33,047 bases of DNA from Oscillospiraceae bacterium (GTDB taxonomy: Bacteria > Bacillota > Clostridia > Oscillospirales > Oscillospiraceae), in the NCBI GenBank assembly GCA_017518225.1, contig JAFWVV010000047.1, forward strand, positions 1-33,047, in the 5' to 3' direction. The notes under the pieces were generated by a model. The model ran no database searches and was not told where the DNA came from. It was given only the letters and a program-made list of their open reading frames with translations. A program made the position numbers and the translations under genes. Below are positions 23,284 through 32,179 of this stretch, piece after piece; within the stretch, counting starts at the first letter, position 1, and each line of letters opens with the position of its first letter.

Positions 23284-24114
23284 TCAGACGGCGACGGGGA
23301 TTTTCCCGTTGAAATCGGAATACTCATAGCCCTCCAGCGTGAAGCTGTCGCGCGTGAAGGCGTAGAAGTCCTTGACCGCGGGATCGATGGAGAACTTGGG
23401 CGCCGGCTTCGGCTCGTTTTTGATGATCTCCTCGATCGCGGGCACGTGGCGGTCATAGATGTGCGCGTCGGCGATCACATGGACGAACTCGCCCGGCTCA
23501 AAGCCGGAAACCTGCGCCATCATCATCGTCAGCACGCTGTACTGCACGACGTTCCAGTTGTTTGCAGCCAGCATGTCCTGGCTGCGCTGGTTGAGGATGG
23601 CGTTGAGCTTGTTGCCGGAGACGTTGAAGGTCATGGAATAGGCGCAGGGGTAGAGCGCCATCTCGGAGAGGTCGGCAAAGGTATAGATGTTGGTCATGAT
23701 GCGGCGGGAGGCGGGGTTGTTCTTCAGATCCCAGAGCACCTTGTCCACCTGGTCCATGTCGCCCTGCGGATAGTGGTGCTTGACGCCGAGCTGATAGCCG
23801 TAGGCCTTGCCGATGGAGCCTGTCTCGTCCGCCCAGGCATCCCAAACGCGGGTGCGCAGCTCGTTGACGTTATTGCTCTTTTTCTGCCAGATCCACAGCA
23901 GCTCGTCGATGGCGGACTTCCAGAAGGTACGGCGGATGGTGAGGATCGGAAATTCCTCCGCCAGATTATAGCGGTTGACCACGCCGAATTTTTTGACGGT
24001 GTGCGCCGGGGCGCCGTCCTCCCAGCGGGGGCGTACCTCGCGGTCGGTGTCCCAGACGCCGTTTTCCAAAATATCTTTACAATTCTGAATAAAGATTTCG
24101 TCTGCTCTGCTCAT
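23284..24114 (-). CDS. thyA: Thymidylate synthase, ThyA type
   Basis: Makes dTMP from dUMP with methylene-tetrahydrofolate. 276 aa. The nucleophile is Cys157 in ALYPCAYS, replacing the model LPPCH; QRSQD (176-180) binds phosphate, and HVIADAHIYDRH (from 212) holds the His218/Tyr220 dUMP contacts. YPC-type ThyA sequences are known in clostridia, so I do not read it as a defect. The frame is open upstream, but AAAGGAGAG eight bases before the ATG at 24114 fixes the start. It is transcribed away from dnaA, that is co-directionally with a leftward replication fork. Confidence 0.95.
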   Translation of the reverse strand: MSRADEIFIQNCKDILENGVWDTDREVRPRWEDGAPAHTVKKFGVVNRYNLAEEFPILTIRRTFWKSAIDELLWIWQKKSNNVNELRTRVWDAWADETGSIGKAYGYQLGVKHHYPQGDMDQVDKVLWDLKNNPASRRIMTNIYTFADLSEMALYPCAYSMTFNVSGNKLNAILNQRSQDMLAANNWNVVQYSVLTMMMAQVSGFEPGEFVHVIADAHIYDRHVPAIEEIIKNEPKPAPKFSIDPAVKDFYAFTRDSFTLEGYEYSDFNGKIPVAV

Positions 24115-24146
24115 GGTTTTTCTCTCCTTTTTCCGGATTTGAATCA

Positions 24147-24175
24147 ATTTTATCACAGTCACCGGGGCTTGTCCA
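24147..24175 (-). promoter_or_regulatory. Sigma-A promoter of thyA-dfrA
   Basis: Minus strand: -35 TGGACA (24170-24175), 17 bases, extended -10 TGATAAAAT with TAAAAT at 24147-24152; thyA ATG at 24114. Confidence 0.72.
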
Positions 24176-24188
24176 GCAGAATACAATG
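24160..24188 (+). promoter_or_regulatory. Possible late mother-cell (sigma-K-like) promoter of dpaA
   Basis: CACC at 24160-24163, 16 bases, then AATACAATG at 24180-24188. The sigma-K pattern is mACm-N16/17-CATAnnnTA and the sigma-E -10 is CATACAnT, so the match is partial. B. subtilis spoVF is sigma-K dependent. It overlaps the divergent thyA promoter. Confidence 0.3.
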
Positions 24189-24208
24189 GCATGCGGAGGT
24201 GATTGAGC

Positions 24209-25060
24209 TTGAAATTTGCTGTCATCGGCGGAGACCGGCGAAACGCGCTGCTGGCGGAGCTGCTGCACCGGGACGGACACCGGGTACATAGCTTCGCGCT
24301 GGAGCGCGCCGGGCTCCCCGAGGAAATGGTACGCGCCGAGCATTTGCAGGGCGCGCTCTACGGCGTAGACGCCGTAATTTTGCCCCTGCCCGTCGAGCGC
24401 GCGGAGTTTTTGAACGCGCCTTACGCGCGCCTGCCGGTAAGCATGGGAGAGCTGACGGAGGCAATCTGGCCCGGGCAACTCGTGTTCGGCGGATTGTTTT
24501 CCGAGAGCTTCCGGCTTTGGGCCGGACAGCACGGCGTTACGCTGATCGACTGGATGCGTCGGCCGGGCTTCGTGATGGGAAACGCCGCGCTCACCGCCGA
24601 GGGCGCGGTAGGTCTTCTGCTGCAGGAGAGCGAGCGCAGCATCGGCGGCAGCCGCGCCCTGCTGAGCGGCTACGGACGCATCGCGCGGCTGCTCGCGCCG
24701 CGGCTGCAGGCTTTGGGTGCAGCGGTCACGATAGCGGCGCGCCGGGAGGAAAGCCGCGCCGAGGCCGAGGCGCTCGGCTGCCGCAGCGCAGACTTTGACG
24801 AGCTGCCGGGCGGCTTTGACTTTGTCGTGAACACCGTGCCGGAGCGCATACTCGGCGAGAGCTTTCTCTGCTGTCTGCCGGAGCGCGCGCTGCTGCTGGA
24901 GCTGGCCTCGCCGCCGGGCGGTTTTGACCGCAATCTGGCGGAAAATCTCGGCCTGCGCGTTATCGCCGCGCCGGGCCTGCCGGGACGGAGCGCACCCGCC
25001 TCCGCCGCCGAGCTGATGCGGCGTGAGCTGCGCCGCGCCATCAAGGAGGATGCATCATGA
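24209..25060 (+). CDS. dpaA: Dipicolinate synthase subunit A
   Basis: Subunit of dipicolinate synthase (SpoVFA), which forms dipicolinic acid from a lysine-pathway intermediate in the mother cell for loading into the spore core. 283 aa. N-terminal MKFAVIGGDRRN, the family motif GNAALTAEGAV (about 124-134), and a Rossmann dinucleotide loop GYGRIA at 154-159. Start chosen at TTG 24209: GGAGGTGA at 24195-24202 is six bases away, whereas TTG 24203 would abut it. The stop overlaps the dpaB ATG (ATGA). Confidence 0.94.
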   Translation: MKFAVIGGDRRNALLAELLHRDGHRVHSFALERAGLPEEMVRAEHLQGALYGVDAVILPLPVERAEFLNAPYARLPVSMGELTEAIWPGQLVFGGLFSESFRLWAGQHGVTLIDWMRRPGFVMGNAALTAEGAVGLLLQESERSIGGSRALLSGYGRIARLLAPRLQALGAAVTIAARREESRAEAEALGCRSADFDELPGGFDFVVNTVPERILGESFLCCLPERALLLELASPPGGFDRNLAENLGLRVIAAPGLPGRSAPASAAELMRRELRRAIKEDAS

Positions 25061-25626
25061 AAAGAAAGCTGGGTCTGGCCCTGTGCGGCTCTTACTGTAC
25101 CTATGAGGCTCTTTTCGCCTCGCTGGCGCCCTTGGCCGCGCGCTACGAGCTCGTGCCGATCATGAGCGAGACGGCAGCGCGCACGGATACGCGCTTTGGC
25201 CGCGCCGAGGAGCATATCCGCCGGCTGGAGGCGCTGACAGGGCGAGAAGTTCTGCACAGCATCGCTGCGGTCGAACCGCTCGGTCCCAAGGAGCCGCTGG
25301 ACGCGCTGCTGATCGCCCCCTGCACCGGCAGCACCCTCGCGCGCCTCGCCCACGCTCAGACGGACAGCGCCGTCGCGATGGCAGCCAAGGCGCATCTGCG
25401 AAACGGACGCCCGCTGGTGATCGCCTTTTCTACCAACGACGGCTTGAGCGGTTCAGCGGAGAACATTGCACGGCTGCTCAACCGGAAAAACGTCTATTTC
25501 GTTCCCTTTCGCCAGGACGACCCGGAGAAAAAGCCCTGCTCGCTGCAGGCGGATTTTTCACTTCTGGCTGAGACGGTGGAGGCGGCGCTGGATCAGCGCC
25601 AGCTGCAGCCCCTGCTGCGGGTATAG
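25057..25626 (+). CDS. dpaB: Dipicolinate synthase subunit B (flavoprotein)
   Basis: SpoVFB, the flavoprotein partner of DpaA. 189 aa. Flavoprotein-family features: LGLALCGSYCTYEA at the N-terminus, IMSETAARTDTRFG, LLIAPCTGSTLARLAHAQTD (about 85-104), and VIAFSTNDGLSGSAENIARL, with a C-terminal FVPFRQDDPEKKP typical of dipicolinate synthase B. AAGGAGG at 25043-25049 precedes the ATG by seven bases. It overlaps dpaA by four bases, so the subunits are coupled. A terminator follows within 10 bases. Confidence 0.95.
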   Translation: MKRKLGLALCGSYCTYEALFASLAPLAARYELVPIMSETAARTDTRFGRAEEHIRRLEALTGREVLHSIAAVEPLGPKEPLDALLIAPCTGSTLARLAHAQTDSAVAMAAKAHLRNGRPLVIAFSTNDGLSGSAENIARLLNRKNVYFVPFRQDDPEKKPCSLQADFSLLAETVEAALDQRQLQPLLRV

Positions 25627-25633
25627 TTTTTGG

Positions 25634-25675
25634 ATACAAGCAGAAAGCAGGCGCTCTCTGCTTGTATTCTTTTTG
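25634..25675 (+). terminator. Intrinsic terminator of dpaAB
   Basis: 11-bp perfect stem (ATACAAGCAGA 25634-25644 with 25657-25667), 12-base loop, then TCTTTTTG. The 3' arm can instead pair with GAATACAAG at 25678-25686. Confidence 0.8.
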
Positions 25676-25765
25676 AAGAATACAAGGGAGACGTCCGTTT
25701 CATAAAAACGAAACTCGCGTTTACCATCCTGCTTTTTTTCCCATACTATATTATATATTTAGTTC

Positions 25766-25794
25766 TTGCCAAAACACGAAAAATTTAGTATACT
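25766..25794 (+). promoter_or_regulatory. Sigma-A promoter of dnaA
   Basis: -35 TTGCCA (25766-25771), 17 bases, -10 TATACT (25789-25794), 40 bases before the dnaA GTG. The AT-rich block at 25735-25762 lies directly upstream. I see no consensus DnaA box in 25627-25834. Confidence 0.78.
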
Positions 25795-25834
25795 GAGAGA
25801 ATGTAGGATACTATCGCGATCGAGGTGTTTTTTT

Positions 25835-27139
25835 GTGAATTCCATCTACGATATCTGGCAGAGCGTGCTCGACCGACTGACCGAGCAACTGACGCCGACG
25901 GCCATGAAGACCTGGTTTGACGACTGCACCCCCATCAGCATCGACGACAGCTGTCTGGTGCTGCACAGCCCCAGCGAATTTAAAAGCAGCATCATCAGCT
26001 CCCGCTACGGCTCCATCATCAAGGAGGCGATGAGAGATCTCTTCGCGCAGGATTTTGATCTGCGCGTGCTCTCGGGCGACGAAATCGACGAATACGCCGC
26101 CCGGAAAAAGGCGGAAAACTCCCTTCCGGAGATGGCCGGCTATACCTTTGACCGCTTCATCGTCGGCAACTCCAACAAATTTGCCCACGCGGCGGCGATC
26201 CGCGTCGCCAAAGAACCAGGTTCTTCCTACAATCCCCTCTTCATTTACGGCAATTCCGGCCTTGGCAAGACCCACCTGCTGCTGGCGATCGGCCAGTATA
26301 TCCATGAAAATGAGCCCACAAAAAAGATCGCCTATGTCAAGGGCGACGATTTTACCGTTCAGATGGTCAAGGCCATCAAGGATGGCAATACCGAAGATTT
26401 TCAAAACAAATACCGTAATGTAGACCTGTTTCTGGTAGACGATATTCAGTTCATCGCGGGAAAACAGGCCACCCAGAACGAGTTTTTCCACACCTTCAAC
26501 AATCTCTACGAGGCCGGCCACCAGATCGTCATCACCTCCGACCGGCCGCCCATGGAGATGAGCCTGCTCGACGACCGTCTGCGCACCCGCTTTGAAGGCG
26601 GACTGATGGCGGATATCCAGCCGCCCGATCTGGAGACACGCATGGCCATCACGCGCAACAAAGCCGCGCAGCTCGGACTGATTTTATCGGACGAGGCGGT
26701 CGAGTACATTGCGGCGAAAATCACCTCGAATATCCGTCAGCTGGAGGGCGTGATCAACCGTTTGACCGCCTACAAGGAAATTTTGAACGACGTGATCACG
26801 ACCGAATCCGTCGACCGTGCGATCAAGGACGTGATCCGCACCGGCACCTTCATCCCCACGCCCGATATCATCATCCGCGAGACCGCGCGCTACTACTCGC
26901 TCACGGCTGAAGAAATTCGCAGCCAGAACCGCTCCAAGCAGGTAGCTCGCGCCCGTCAGGTGTCCATGTATCTGATGCGCTCGCTGACCAACCTCTCTTT
27001 GCAGGACATCGGCGCTCAATACCAGGATCGAAACCACGCCACGGTTTTGACCTCGATCCGCAAGGTGGAGGATCTGCTGAAAAGCGACAGCACCATGGCC
27101 GGCACGATCCGGGATATTACGTCCAACATCAACTCCTGA
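25835..27139 (+). CDS. dnaA: Chromosomal replication initiator DnaA
   Basis: AAA+ initiator that binds DnaA boxes and opens oriC. 434 aa, slightly shorter than B. subtilis DnaA because domain II is short. Domain I is at about 1-80 (IYDIWQSVLDRLTEQLTPTA), domain III from about 105 with Walker A GNSGLGKT (139-146) and Walker B VDDIQF (Asp202-Asp203), sensor region DRPPMEMSLLDDRLRTRFEG. Domain IV helix-turn-helix ends with DRNHATV (398-404), the DnaA signature. Start is GTG at 25835 with GAGGTG at 25822-25827; the open frame upstream runs through the promoter. Confidence 0.98.
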   Translation: MNSIYDIWQSVLDRLTEQLTPTAMKTWFDDCTPISIDDSCLVLHSPSEFKSSIISSRYGSIIKEAMRDLFAQDFDLRVLSGDEIDEYAARKKAENSLPEMAGYTFDRFIVGNSNKFAHAAAIRVAKEPGSSYNPLFIYGNSGLGKTHLLLAIGQYIHENEPTKKIAYVKGDDFTVQMVKAIKDGNTEDFQNKYRNVDLFLVDDIQFIAGKQATQNEFFHTFNNLYEAGHQIVITSDRPPMEMSLLDDRLRTRFEGGLMADIQPPDLETRMAITRNKAAQLGLILSDEAVEYIAAKITSNIRQLEGVINRLTAYKEILNDVITTESVDRAIKDVIRTGTFIPTPDIIIRETARYYSLTAEEIRSQNRSKQVARARQVSMYLMRSLTNLSLQDIGAQYQDRNHATVLTSIRKVEDLLKSDSTMAGTIRDITSNINS

Positions 27140-27375
27140 TTATCCACATATTTTGGTGGAATGTGGGAAGAAAATCTGTGGAAAGATTTTTTCGCGCAGC
27201 CTCTGTGGACAAGTACTTTTTCCTCCACATTTTTTTCCACAATAAAAAATCCCTTACTTATTGGCATTTTCCCACTTTCCCACATTTTTTTCGCTAATAA
27301 CAAATATAACAAAAAAATATATGACTGATTGATAGACAAAACACGAGAAATCAATGGTTTACAAGGAGGAACACC
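27140..27375 (+). other. Origin of replication (oriC) region between dnaA and dnaN
   Basis: DnaA boxes: perfect TTATCCACA at 27140-27148, directly after the dnaA stop; TTGTCCACA (minus strand) at 27204-27212; TTTTCCACA at 27233-27241; weaker candidates at 27177-27185 (minus) and 27276-27284. They are followed by an AT-rich tract of about 60 bases (27283-27345, containing TATAAC and AAATATATG), the likely unwinding element. This arrangement resembles the dnaA-dnaN incC/DUE half of the B. subtilis origin. No second box cluster is visible upstream of dnaA. Confidence 0.8.
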
Positions 27376-28485
27376 ATGAAATTCAGCTGTGAAAAATATC
27401 TGCTTCAAAATGCCGTTTCCATCGCCTCTCGCGCTGCGGCTTCCAAAAGCCCGATCCCGGCTCTGGAGGGTTTGCTGCTGCAGGCCATGGGCGATCTGCG
27501 TGTGACGGGTTACGACCTGAAAGAGGGGATTTACACGAACGTCGGCGCGGACATTGCCGAGCCGGGCGCCATCGTTGTCGGCGCGCGCTTTTTCGGCGAG
27601 GTCATTCGCCGTCTGCCGGACGGGATCGTGACGGTCAGTGCGGATGAGGACAATAAGGTCAAGGTCAAGTGTGGGCGCAGCGAATTCAACTTTATGGGCA
27701 TCCATGCCGGTGATTATCCGGAAATGCCCGGCGTCGATCCCGTCAATAACATCGTTATTCCGCAGAACACCCTGCGCGGAATGATCGATCAGACCATCTT
27801 TGCCGTATCTACCAATGAGGTGCGCCCGATCTACACCGGCACGCTCTTTGAAATTGAGGATCATCTGCTGACGCTGGTTTCTGTGGACGGCTACCGTCTT
27901 GCCAAGCGCTGTGAGGAAATTGAGGACGGACAGCTCGAAAGCTGCAGCTTCGTCGTGCCCGGCACGGCGCTGAGCGACGTACAGCGTATCTGCGGCGACG
28001 AGGGGAACGTGCAAATCTCCGTCGGCACCAAGCATATCTCCTTTGTTGTCGGCGATACCGTTGTCGTTACCCGCCGTCTTGAGGGGGAGTTCCTCAATTA
28101 TAAAAAGTCGATTCCCGACAGTTTCCGTTACGTCATTAAGGTAGATCGCAGCGAAATCATGAGCGTCATCGACCGCGTTGCTGTCATTGTGAGTGAGAAA
28201 AACTCCTCGCCCGTTCGTATGCGCTTCGGCGACGGCGTCATTGATTTTCTATGCATGACGCCGCTCGGAAAATCTGAGGATCAGTGCGGCTGCGAGGGCA
28301 GTGGCGAGGACTTGGAGATCGGCTTCAACGACCGCTATCTGATGGATGCCTTGAAGGCTGCGGGACAGGACGAGCTGCATTTGTGCCTGAACACCGCCTC
28401 CTCTCCGAGCGTGATCGAGGCCGCCGACGGCAGCAAAAAATTCACCTATATGATCCTGCCGGTGAGACTGCGCGCCGGGGATTGA
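27376..28485 (+). CDS. dnaN: DNA polymerase III beta sliding clamp
   Basis: Ring-shaped processivity clamp; two subunits encircle DNA and tether polymerases and repair proteins. 369 aa, three clamp domains of about 120 residues each. Characteristic stretches: SPIPALEGLLLQA near residue 25, FAVSTNEVRPIYTGTLFEI around 142 (clamp family FAvSxDetRpiLnGv), VDGYRLAKR, and the C-terminal MILPVRL. AAGGAGG at 27363-27369 is six bases before the ATG. Codes more Gs at third positions than the left part of the window. Confidence 0.97.
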   Translation: MKFSCEKYLLQNAVSIASRAAASKSPIPALEGLLLQAMGDLRVTGYDLKEGIYTNVGADIAEPGAIVVGARFFGEVIRRLPDGIVTVSADEDNKVKVKCGRSEFNFMGIHAGDYPEMPGVDPVNNIVIPQNTLRGMIDQTIFAVSTNEVRPIYTGTLFEIEDHLLTLVSVDGYRLAKRCEEIEDGQLESCSFVVPGTALSDVQRICGDEGNVQISVGTKHISFVVGDTVVVTRRLEGEFLNYKKSIPDSFRYVIKVDRSEIMSVIDRVAVIVSEKNSSPVRMRFGDGVIDFLCMTPLGKSEDQCGCEGSGEDLEIGFNDRYLMDALKAAGQDELHLCLNTASSPSVIEAADGSKKFTYMILPVRLRAGD

Positions 28486-28512
28486 CGAAAACTTTTCTTT
28501 GATGGTGATAGA

Positions 28513-28725
28513 ATGGAAACGATCCATATCCATACAGAGTTTATTAAGCTGGAGGCTTTGCTGAAATTCGCTGCGCTGGCGGAGACCGGCGGCGAGGCCA
28601 AAAATCTGATCGTTGACGGACTGGTGACGGTCAACGGCGAGCTGTGTACGATGCGCGGGAAAAAAATCCGTGCGGGCGACCGCGTGTGCCTGGCCGGACA
28701 GGAGCTTTTGGTAGAGCAGGCATGA
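28513..28725 (+). CDS. yaaA: S4-domain RNA-binding protein YaaA
   Basis: 70-aa S4-like RNA-binding protein always found between dnaN and recF in Firmicutes; linked to ribosome assembly. The S4 core is visible: [30 protein letters not shown], then [17 protein letters not shown] precedes the ATG. The stop overlaps the recF ATG in ATGA. Confidence 0.93.
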   Translation: METIHIHTEFIKLEALLKFAALAETGGEAKNLIVDGLVTVNGELCTMRGKKIRAGDRVCLAGQELLVEQA

Positions 28726-29837
28726 AAATCAACAAAATCGTGCTCAATGGCTTTCGCAATTACGAATGGGAAGCGGCGGAGTTTGCCCCCGGAACCAACG
28801 TCATCACCGGCGCCAACGCGCAGGGGAAGACCAATTTACTCGAGGCGGTTTACATGCTCTCCACCGGGCGCAGCTTTCGTACGCGCTTTGACCGGGAGCT
28901 GGTCGGCTTCGGCTATTCTTCGGCGGAGATTCTCGCGGAGGTGGACAGTAAGGATCGCGAGCAGAGCATCCGCATTGTGCTGCAGCCGGGACAGGGAAAA
29001 AAAATTCAGGTCAACGGCGTCAGGAAGACGGCATCGGAATTGGGTCAAACGCTCAACACCGTGCTCTTTTGTCCGGACGATCTGAATTTGATCAAGGAAG
29101 GCGCCGCACTGCGCCGGCGGATGATGGACAATGCCATCTCGCAGATTCGACCGCGCTATGCGGAGCTTTTGGCGGAATTCAACCGCCTGTATGAGCATAA
29201 GAGCCGGATCCTGAAGGATTGGCGGGAAAAGCCATCGCTGCTCGATACGCTCGACGAATTTTCCGATGCAATGGCTCGCGTATCGGCTCAGATGATCCGC
29301 TATCGCGCCGCATTTTCTCTGCGGCTGGACGCGGCGGCAGCGCCCATCCACCGCGAGTTTTCCGGTGAGGGCGAGGCGCTGCGCCTGCAGTACGAGACCG
29401 TCAGCACCGTGCGGGACACTACGGCGAGCGCCAAGGAAATCTATTACGATATCTGTGAGCATCAGGAGCGCCACCGCCAGGCGGAGTTGGAGGCCGGGCA
29501 GTGTCTGACCGGCGCGCACAAGGACGATCTGCTCGTCTTCATCAATGAAAAATCCGCGCGCAGCTTCGCCTCACAGGGGCAGACGCGCACGGCGGCGCTG
29601 TCGCTGAAGCTTGCCGAGCGGGAGATCTTTCTCGACGAGACCGGGGAATACCCCATTTTGTTGCTGGACGACGTGCTCTCCGAGCTCGATCCGCGGCGGC
29701 AATCCTTCGTTCTCAATCGCATCGGCGGCGGTCAAACCCTGATCAGCTGTTGTGAGGACGAGGGGATATCCAGCCGTACCGGCGGGAGACTTTTGTTTGT
29801 ACAGGCCGGACGGATTCGCGCCGGCCAAAGAGGGTAA
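28722..29837 (+). CDS. recF: DNA replication and repair protein RecF
   Basis: SMC-like ATPase that loads RecA at gaps with RecO and RecR. 371 aa. Walker A GANAQGKT at residues 30-37, N-terminal LNGFRNY, TGRSFRT near 66 (family signature), [12 protein letters not shown], and Walker [12 protein letters not shown] toward the C-terminus. The start is the ATG overlapping the yaaA stop; its own Shine-Dalgarno is weak, consistent with translational coupling. Confidence 0.97.
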   Translation: MKINKIVLNGFRNYEWEAAEFAPGTNVITGANAQGKTNLLEAVYMLSTGRSFRTRFDRELVGFGYSSAEILAEVDSKDREQSIRIVLQPGQGKKIQVNGVRKTASELGQTLNTVLFCPDDLNLIKEGAALRRRMMDNAISQIRPRYAELLAEFNRLYEHKSRILKDWREKPSLLDTLDEFSDAMARVSAQMIRYRAAFSLRLDAAAAPIHREFSGEGEALRLQYETVSTVRDTTASAKEIYYDICEHQERHRQAELEAGQCLTGAHKDDLLVFINEKSARSFASQGQTRTAALSLKLAEREIFLDETGEYPILLLDDVLSELDPRRQSFVLNRIGGGQTLISCCEDEGISSRTGGRLLFVQAGRIRAGQRG

Positions 29838-29841
29838 GGCC

Positions 29842-30093
29842 ATGTATTTACATCTGGGAAAGGGAACCGTAATCCCCCAAAAGGAGATCATCGGGATCTT
29901 TGATCTGGATATCACCAGCCAGAGTCATTTGACGCGCAGGTATCTGCGCATGGCAGAGCAGGCCGGTACCGTCGTCAACGCGGCGGAGGATATCCCAAAA
30001 TCCTTCGTCGTTTGCAGCGACGGACAAAAGTGCCGCGTCATTTTAAGTCAGATGGCCTGTGCGACGCTGCTCAAGAGAGCAAGCGAATACTAA
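29842..30093 (+). CDS. remB: Extracellular matrix regulator RemB-like (DUF370, YaaB)
   Basis: 83-aa DUF370 protein in the position of B. subtilis yaaB/remB, between recF and gyrB. Begins MYLHLGKGTVIPQKEIIGIF, then DLDITSQ and IPKSFVVCSDG, matching the RemB pattern. RemB supports expression of biofilm matrix genes in B. subtilis; its role in gut-type clostridia is not established. Starts four bases after the recF stop, with AGGGTAAGG as ribosome-binding site. Confidence 0.88.
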   Translation: MYLHLGKGTVIPQKEIIGIFDLDITSQSHLTRRYLRMAEQAGTVVNAAEDIPKSFVVCSDGQKCRVILSQMACATLLKRASEY

Positions 30094-30105
30094 TTCGTCA
30101 TGAGG

Positions 30106-30146
30106 AATTCGGAGCTCGGAGTTTATGGCGTCGCGCCTTGCGCGAC
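30106..30146 (+). repeat. AATTCGGA unit and hairpin in the gyrB leader
   Basis: AATTCGGA at 30106-30113 followed by GCTCGGA, related to the heptamer repeat after gyrB. Just downstream, GTCGCGC (30130-30136) pairs with GCGCGAC (30140-30146) around a CTT loop. No obvious promoter hexamers were found in 30094-30196. Confidence 0.5.
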
Positions 30147-30196
30147 AAATCCGAAGCATCAAAAAAACCTTCGCAAAAGGAAAGGAAACGACTTCT

Positions 30197-32128
30197 ATGT
30201 CTGAAAACATCGAACAGATCAAACAGGAATACGACGCCTCACAGATCCAGGTTCTGGAGGGTCTGGAAGCGGTGCGCAAGCGCCCCGGTATGTACATCGG
30301 CTCGACCTCGTCCTCCGGTCTGCACCATCTGGTCTACGAGATCGTGGACAACTCCATCGACGAGGCGCTGGCGGGCTTTTGCGACCGGATCGAGGTAACG
30401 ATCGAGCAGGGCGACGTCATCCGCGTGTCCGATAACGGCCGCGGCATCCCCGTCGATATTCAGGAGCAGACGGGCAAAAGCGCGCTGGAGGTTGTCTTTA
30501 CGGTGCTGCACGCCGGCGGCAAGTTCGGCGGCGGCGGCTACAAGGTCTCCGGCGGTCTGCACGGCGTCGGCGCAAGCGTGGTCAACGCGCTGTCCGAATG
30601 GCTGGAGGTGCAGGTGCACAAGGACGGACACGTCCACCAGATGAAATTTTCCCGCGGCGAAATTACCGAGCCCATCACGGTCATCGGCGACACCGACCGC
30701 AGCGGCACCACCGTGCGCTTCAAGCCCGATCCCGAGATGTTTGACGACACGGTTTATGACTATGAGATCCTGCACACGCGCATGCGCGAGCAGGCCTTCC
30801 TCAATGGCGGACTGACCATCGTGCTGCGCGATGAGCGCGGCGAGGAGGAAAAGGGTGAGACGCTTTACTACGAGGGCGGCATCCGCGAGTTTGTCAGCTA
30901 TCTCAACCGCCACAAGACACCCATCCACAGCGACGTGATCTATCTGTCCGGAGCCAAGGGCGACGCTGTGGCTGAGATTGCGCTGCAGTATAACGACGGC
31001 TACAACGAGACGCTCGTCTCCTTTGCCAACGATATCCACACGCCGGAGGGCGGCATGCACGAGACCGGCTTCAAAACCGCCCTGACGCGCGTTATCAATG
31101 CCTACGGGCAGAAAAACAACATCATCAAGGGCGACGACAAGGTTTCCGGCGAGGACGTGCGCGAGGGCATCGCGGCGGTCATCTCCGTGAAGCTGCCCGA
31201 GGCGCAGTTTGAGGGTCAGACCAAGCAAAAACTCGGCAACGCCTATATCCGTACCTTGGTGGACGGCCTCGTCAGCGACCAGCTTGCGACCTACTTTGAG
31301 GAGCATCCGCAGGCGGCCAAGGCGATCCTCGAAAAGGCGATGATGGCCAACCGCGCCCGCGAGGCTGCGCGCAAGGCCAAGGAATCCGTCCGCCGGAAGA
31401 CGGGACTTGAGAGCGGGCAGATGCCGGACAAGCTGCAGGACTGCAACGAGCGAGATCCTTCGCTGTGCGAAATCTATATCGTCGAGGGCGACTCCGCTGC
31501 AGGCTCTGCCATCCAGGGGCGCGACAGCCGCTTCCAGGCGATCCTTGCGATGTGGGGCAAGATGCTCAACGTCGAAAAGGCGCGCGCGGACAAAATCTAC
31601 GGCAACGACAAGCTCTATCCGCTGATCGTGGCGCTTGGCGCCGGGATCGGGGACGAATTCAACATCGAAAAGCTGCGCTATCACAAGATCATCATCATGG
31701 CGGACGCCGACGTGGACGGCAGCCACATCCGCACGCTGCTGCTGACCTTCTTCTTCCGCTATATGCGCCCGCTGATCGAGCACGGTTACGTCTATTCGGC
31801 GGTGCCGCCGCTGTATAAGCTGCAGCGCGGCAAGCAGCTGCGCGTGGCCTACTCCGATGAGGAGAGAGATCAAATCAGCGCCGAGATGCGCGCCGACAAC
31901 CCCAACGCCCGCGTGGAGATCAACCGCTTCAAAGGTCTGGGCGAGATGGATCCGCACGAGCTCTGGGAGACCACGATGGATCCCGAGCAGCGCTCGCTGC
32001 GCCGGATTACGCTCAAGGATGCGATTATGGCCGATCAGGTCTTCACAGTGCTGATGGGCGAGGACGTTGAGCCGCGCCGTGAGTGGATCGAATCCAACGC
32101 CAAGTACGTGGTCAATCTGGACATCTGA
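30197..32128 (+). CDS. gyrB: DNA gyrase subunit B
   Basis: ATPase subunit of gyrase, which introduces negative supercoils. 643 aa, the usual length for Firmicutes. GHKL ATPase: catalytic Glu48 and Asn52 in [18 protein letters not shown] (79-85), GGLHGVGAS (119-127). Transducer domain in the middle. [15 protein letters not shown] (430-438) and DADVD (Asp503, Asp505, Asp507) for metal. C-terminal [20 protein letters not shown] contacts GyrA. An earlier in-frame ATG at 30125 would add a non-conserved extension crossing the leader hairpin, so the ATG at 30197 is chosen, with AAAGGAAA upstream. Confidence 0.98.
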   Translation: MSENIEQIKQEYDASQIQVLEGLEAVRKRPGMYIGSTSSSGLHHLVYEIVDNSIDEALAGFCDRIEVTIEQGDVIRVSDNGRGIPVDIQEQTGKSALEVVFTVLHAGGKFGGGGYKVSGGLHGVGASVVNALSEWLEVQVHKDGHVHQMKFSRGEITEPITVIGDTDRSGTTVRFKPDPEMFDDTVYDYEILHTRMREQAFLNGGLTIVLRDERGEEEKGETLYYEGGIREFVSYLNRHKTPIHSDVIYLSGAKGDAVAEIALQYNDGYNETLVSFANDIHTPEGGMHETGFKTALTRVINAYGQKNNIIKGDDKVSGEDVREGIAAVISVKLPEAQFEGQTKQKLGNAYIRTLVDGLVSDQLATYFEEHPQAAKAILEKAMMANRAREAARKAKESVRRKTGLESGQMPDKLQDCNERDPSLCEIYIVEGDSAAGSAIQGRDSRFQAILAMWGKMLNVEKARADKIYGNDKLYPLIVALGAGIGDEFNIEKLRYHKIIIMADADVDGSHIRTLLLTFFFRYMRPLIEHGYVYSAVPPLYKLQRGKQLRVAYSDEERDQISAEMRADNPNARVEINRFKGLGEMDPHELWETTMDPEQRSLRRITLKDAIMADQVFTVLMGEDVEPRREWIESNAKYVVNLDI

Positions 32129-32131
32129 GAT

Positions 32132-32153
32132 AATTCGGAATTCGGAATTCGGA
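32132..32153 (+). repeat. Heptamer tandem repeat (AATTCGG)3 between gyrB and gyrA
   Basis: Three perfect head-to-tail 7-base units at 32132-32152, directly after the gyrB stop. The spacer before gyrB carries a related unit. Confidence 0.8.
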
Positions 32154-32179
32154 ATGAATAAGGAAGGAATTGTTTTGCT

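Noticed and set aside
23284..24114. ThyA as a defective enzyme because LPPCH is replaced by YPCAY
   Set aside because: The nucleophilic Cys, RSxD and HIY motifs are present and this variant is known in clostridial ThyA.
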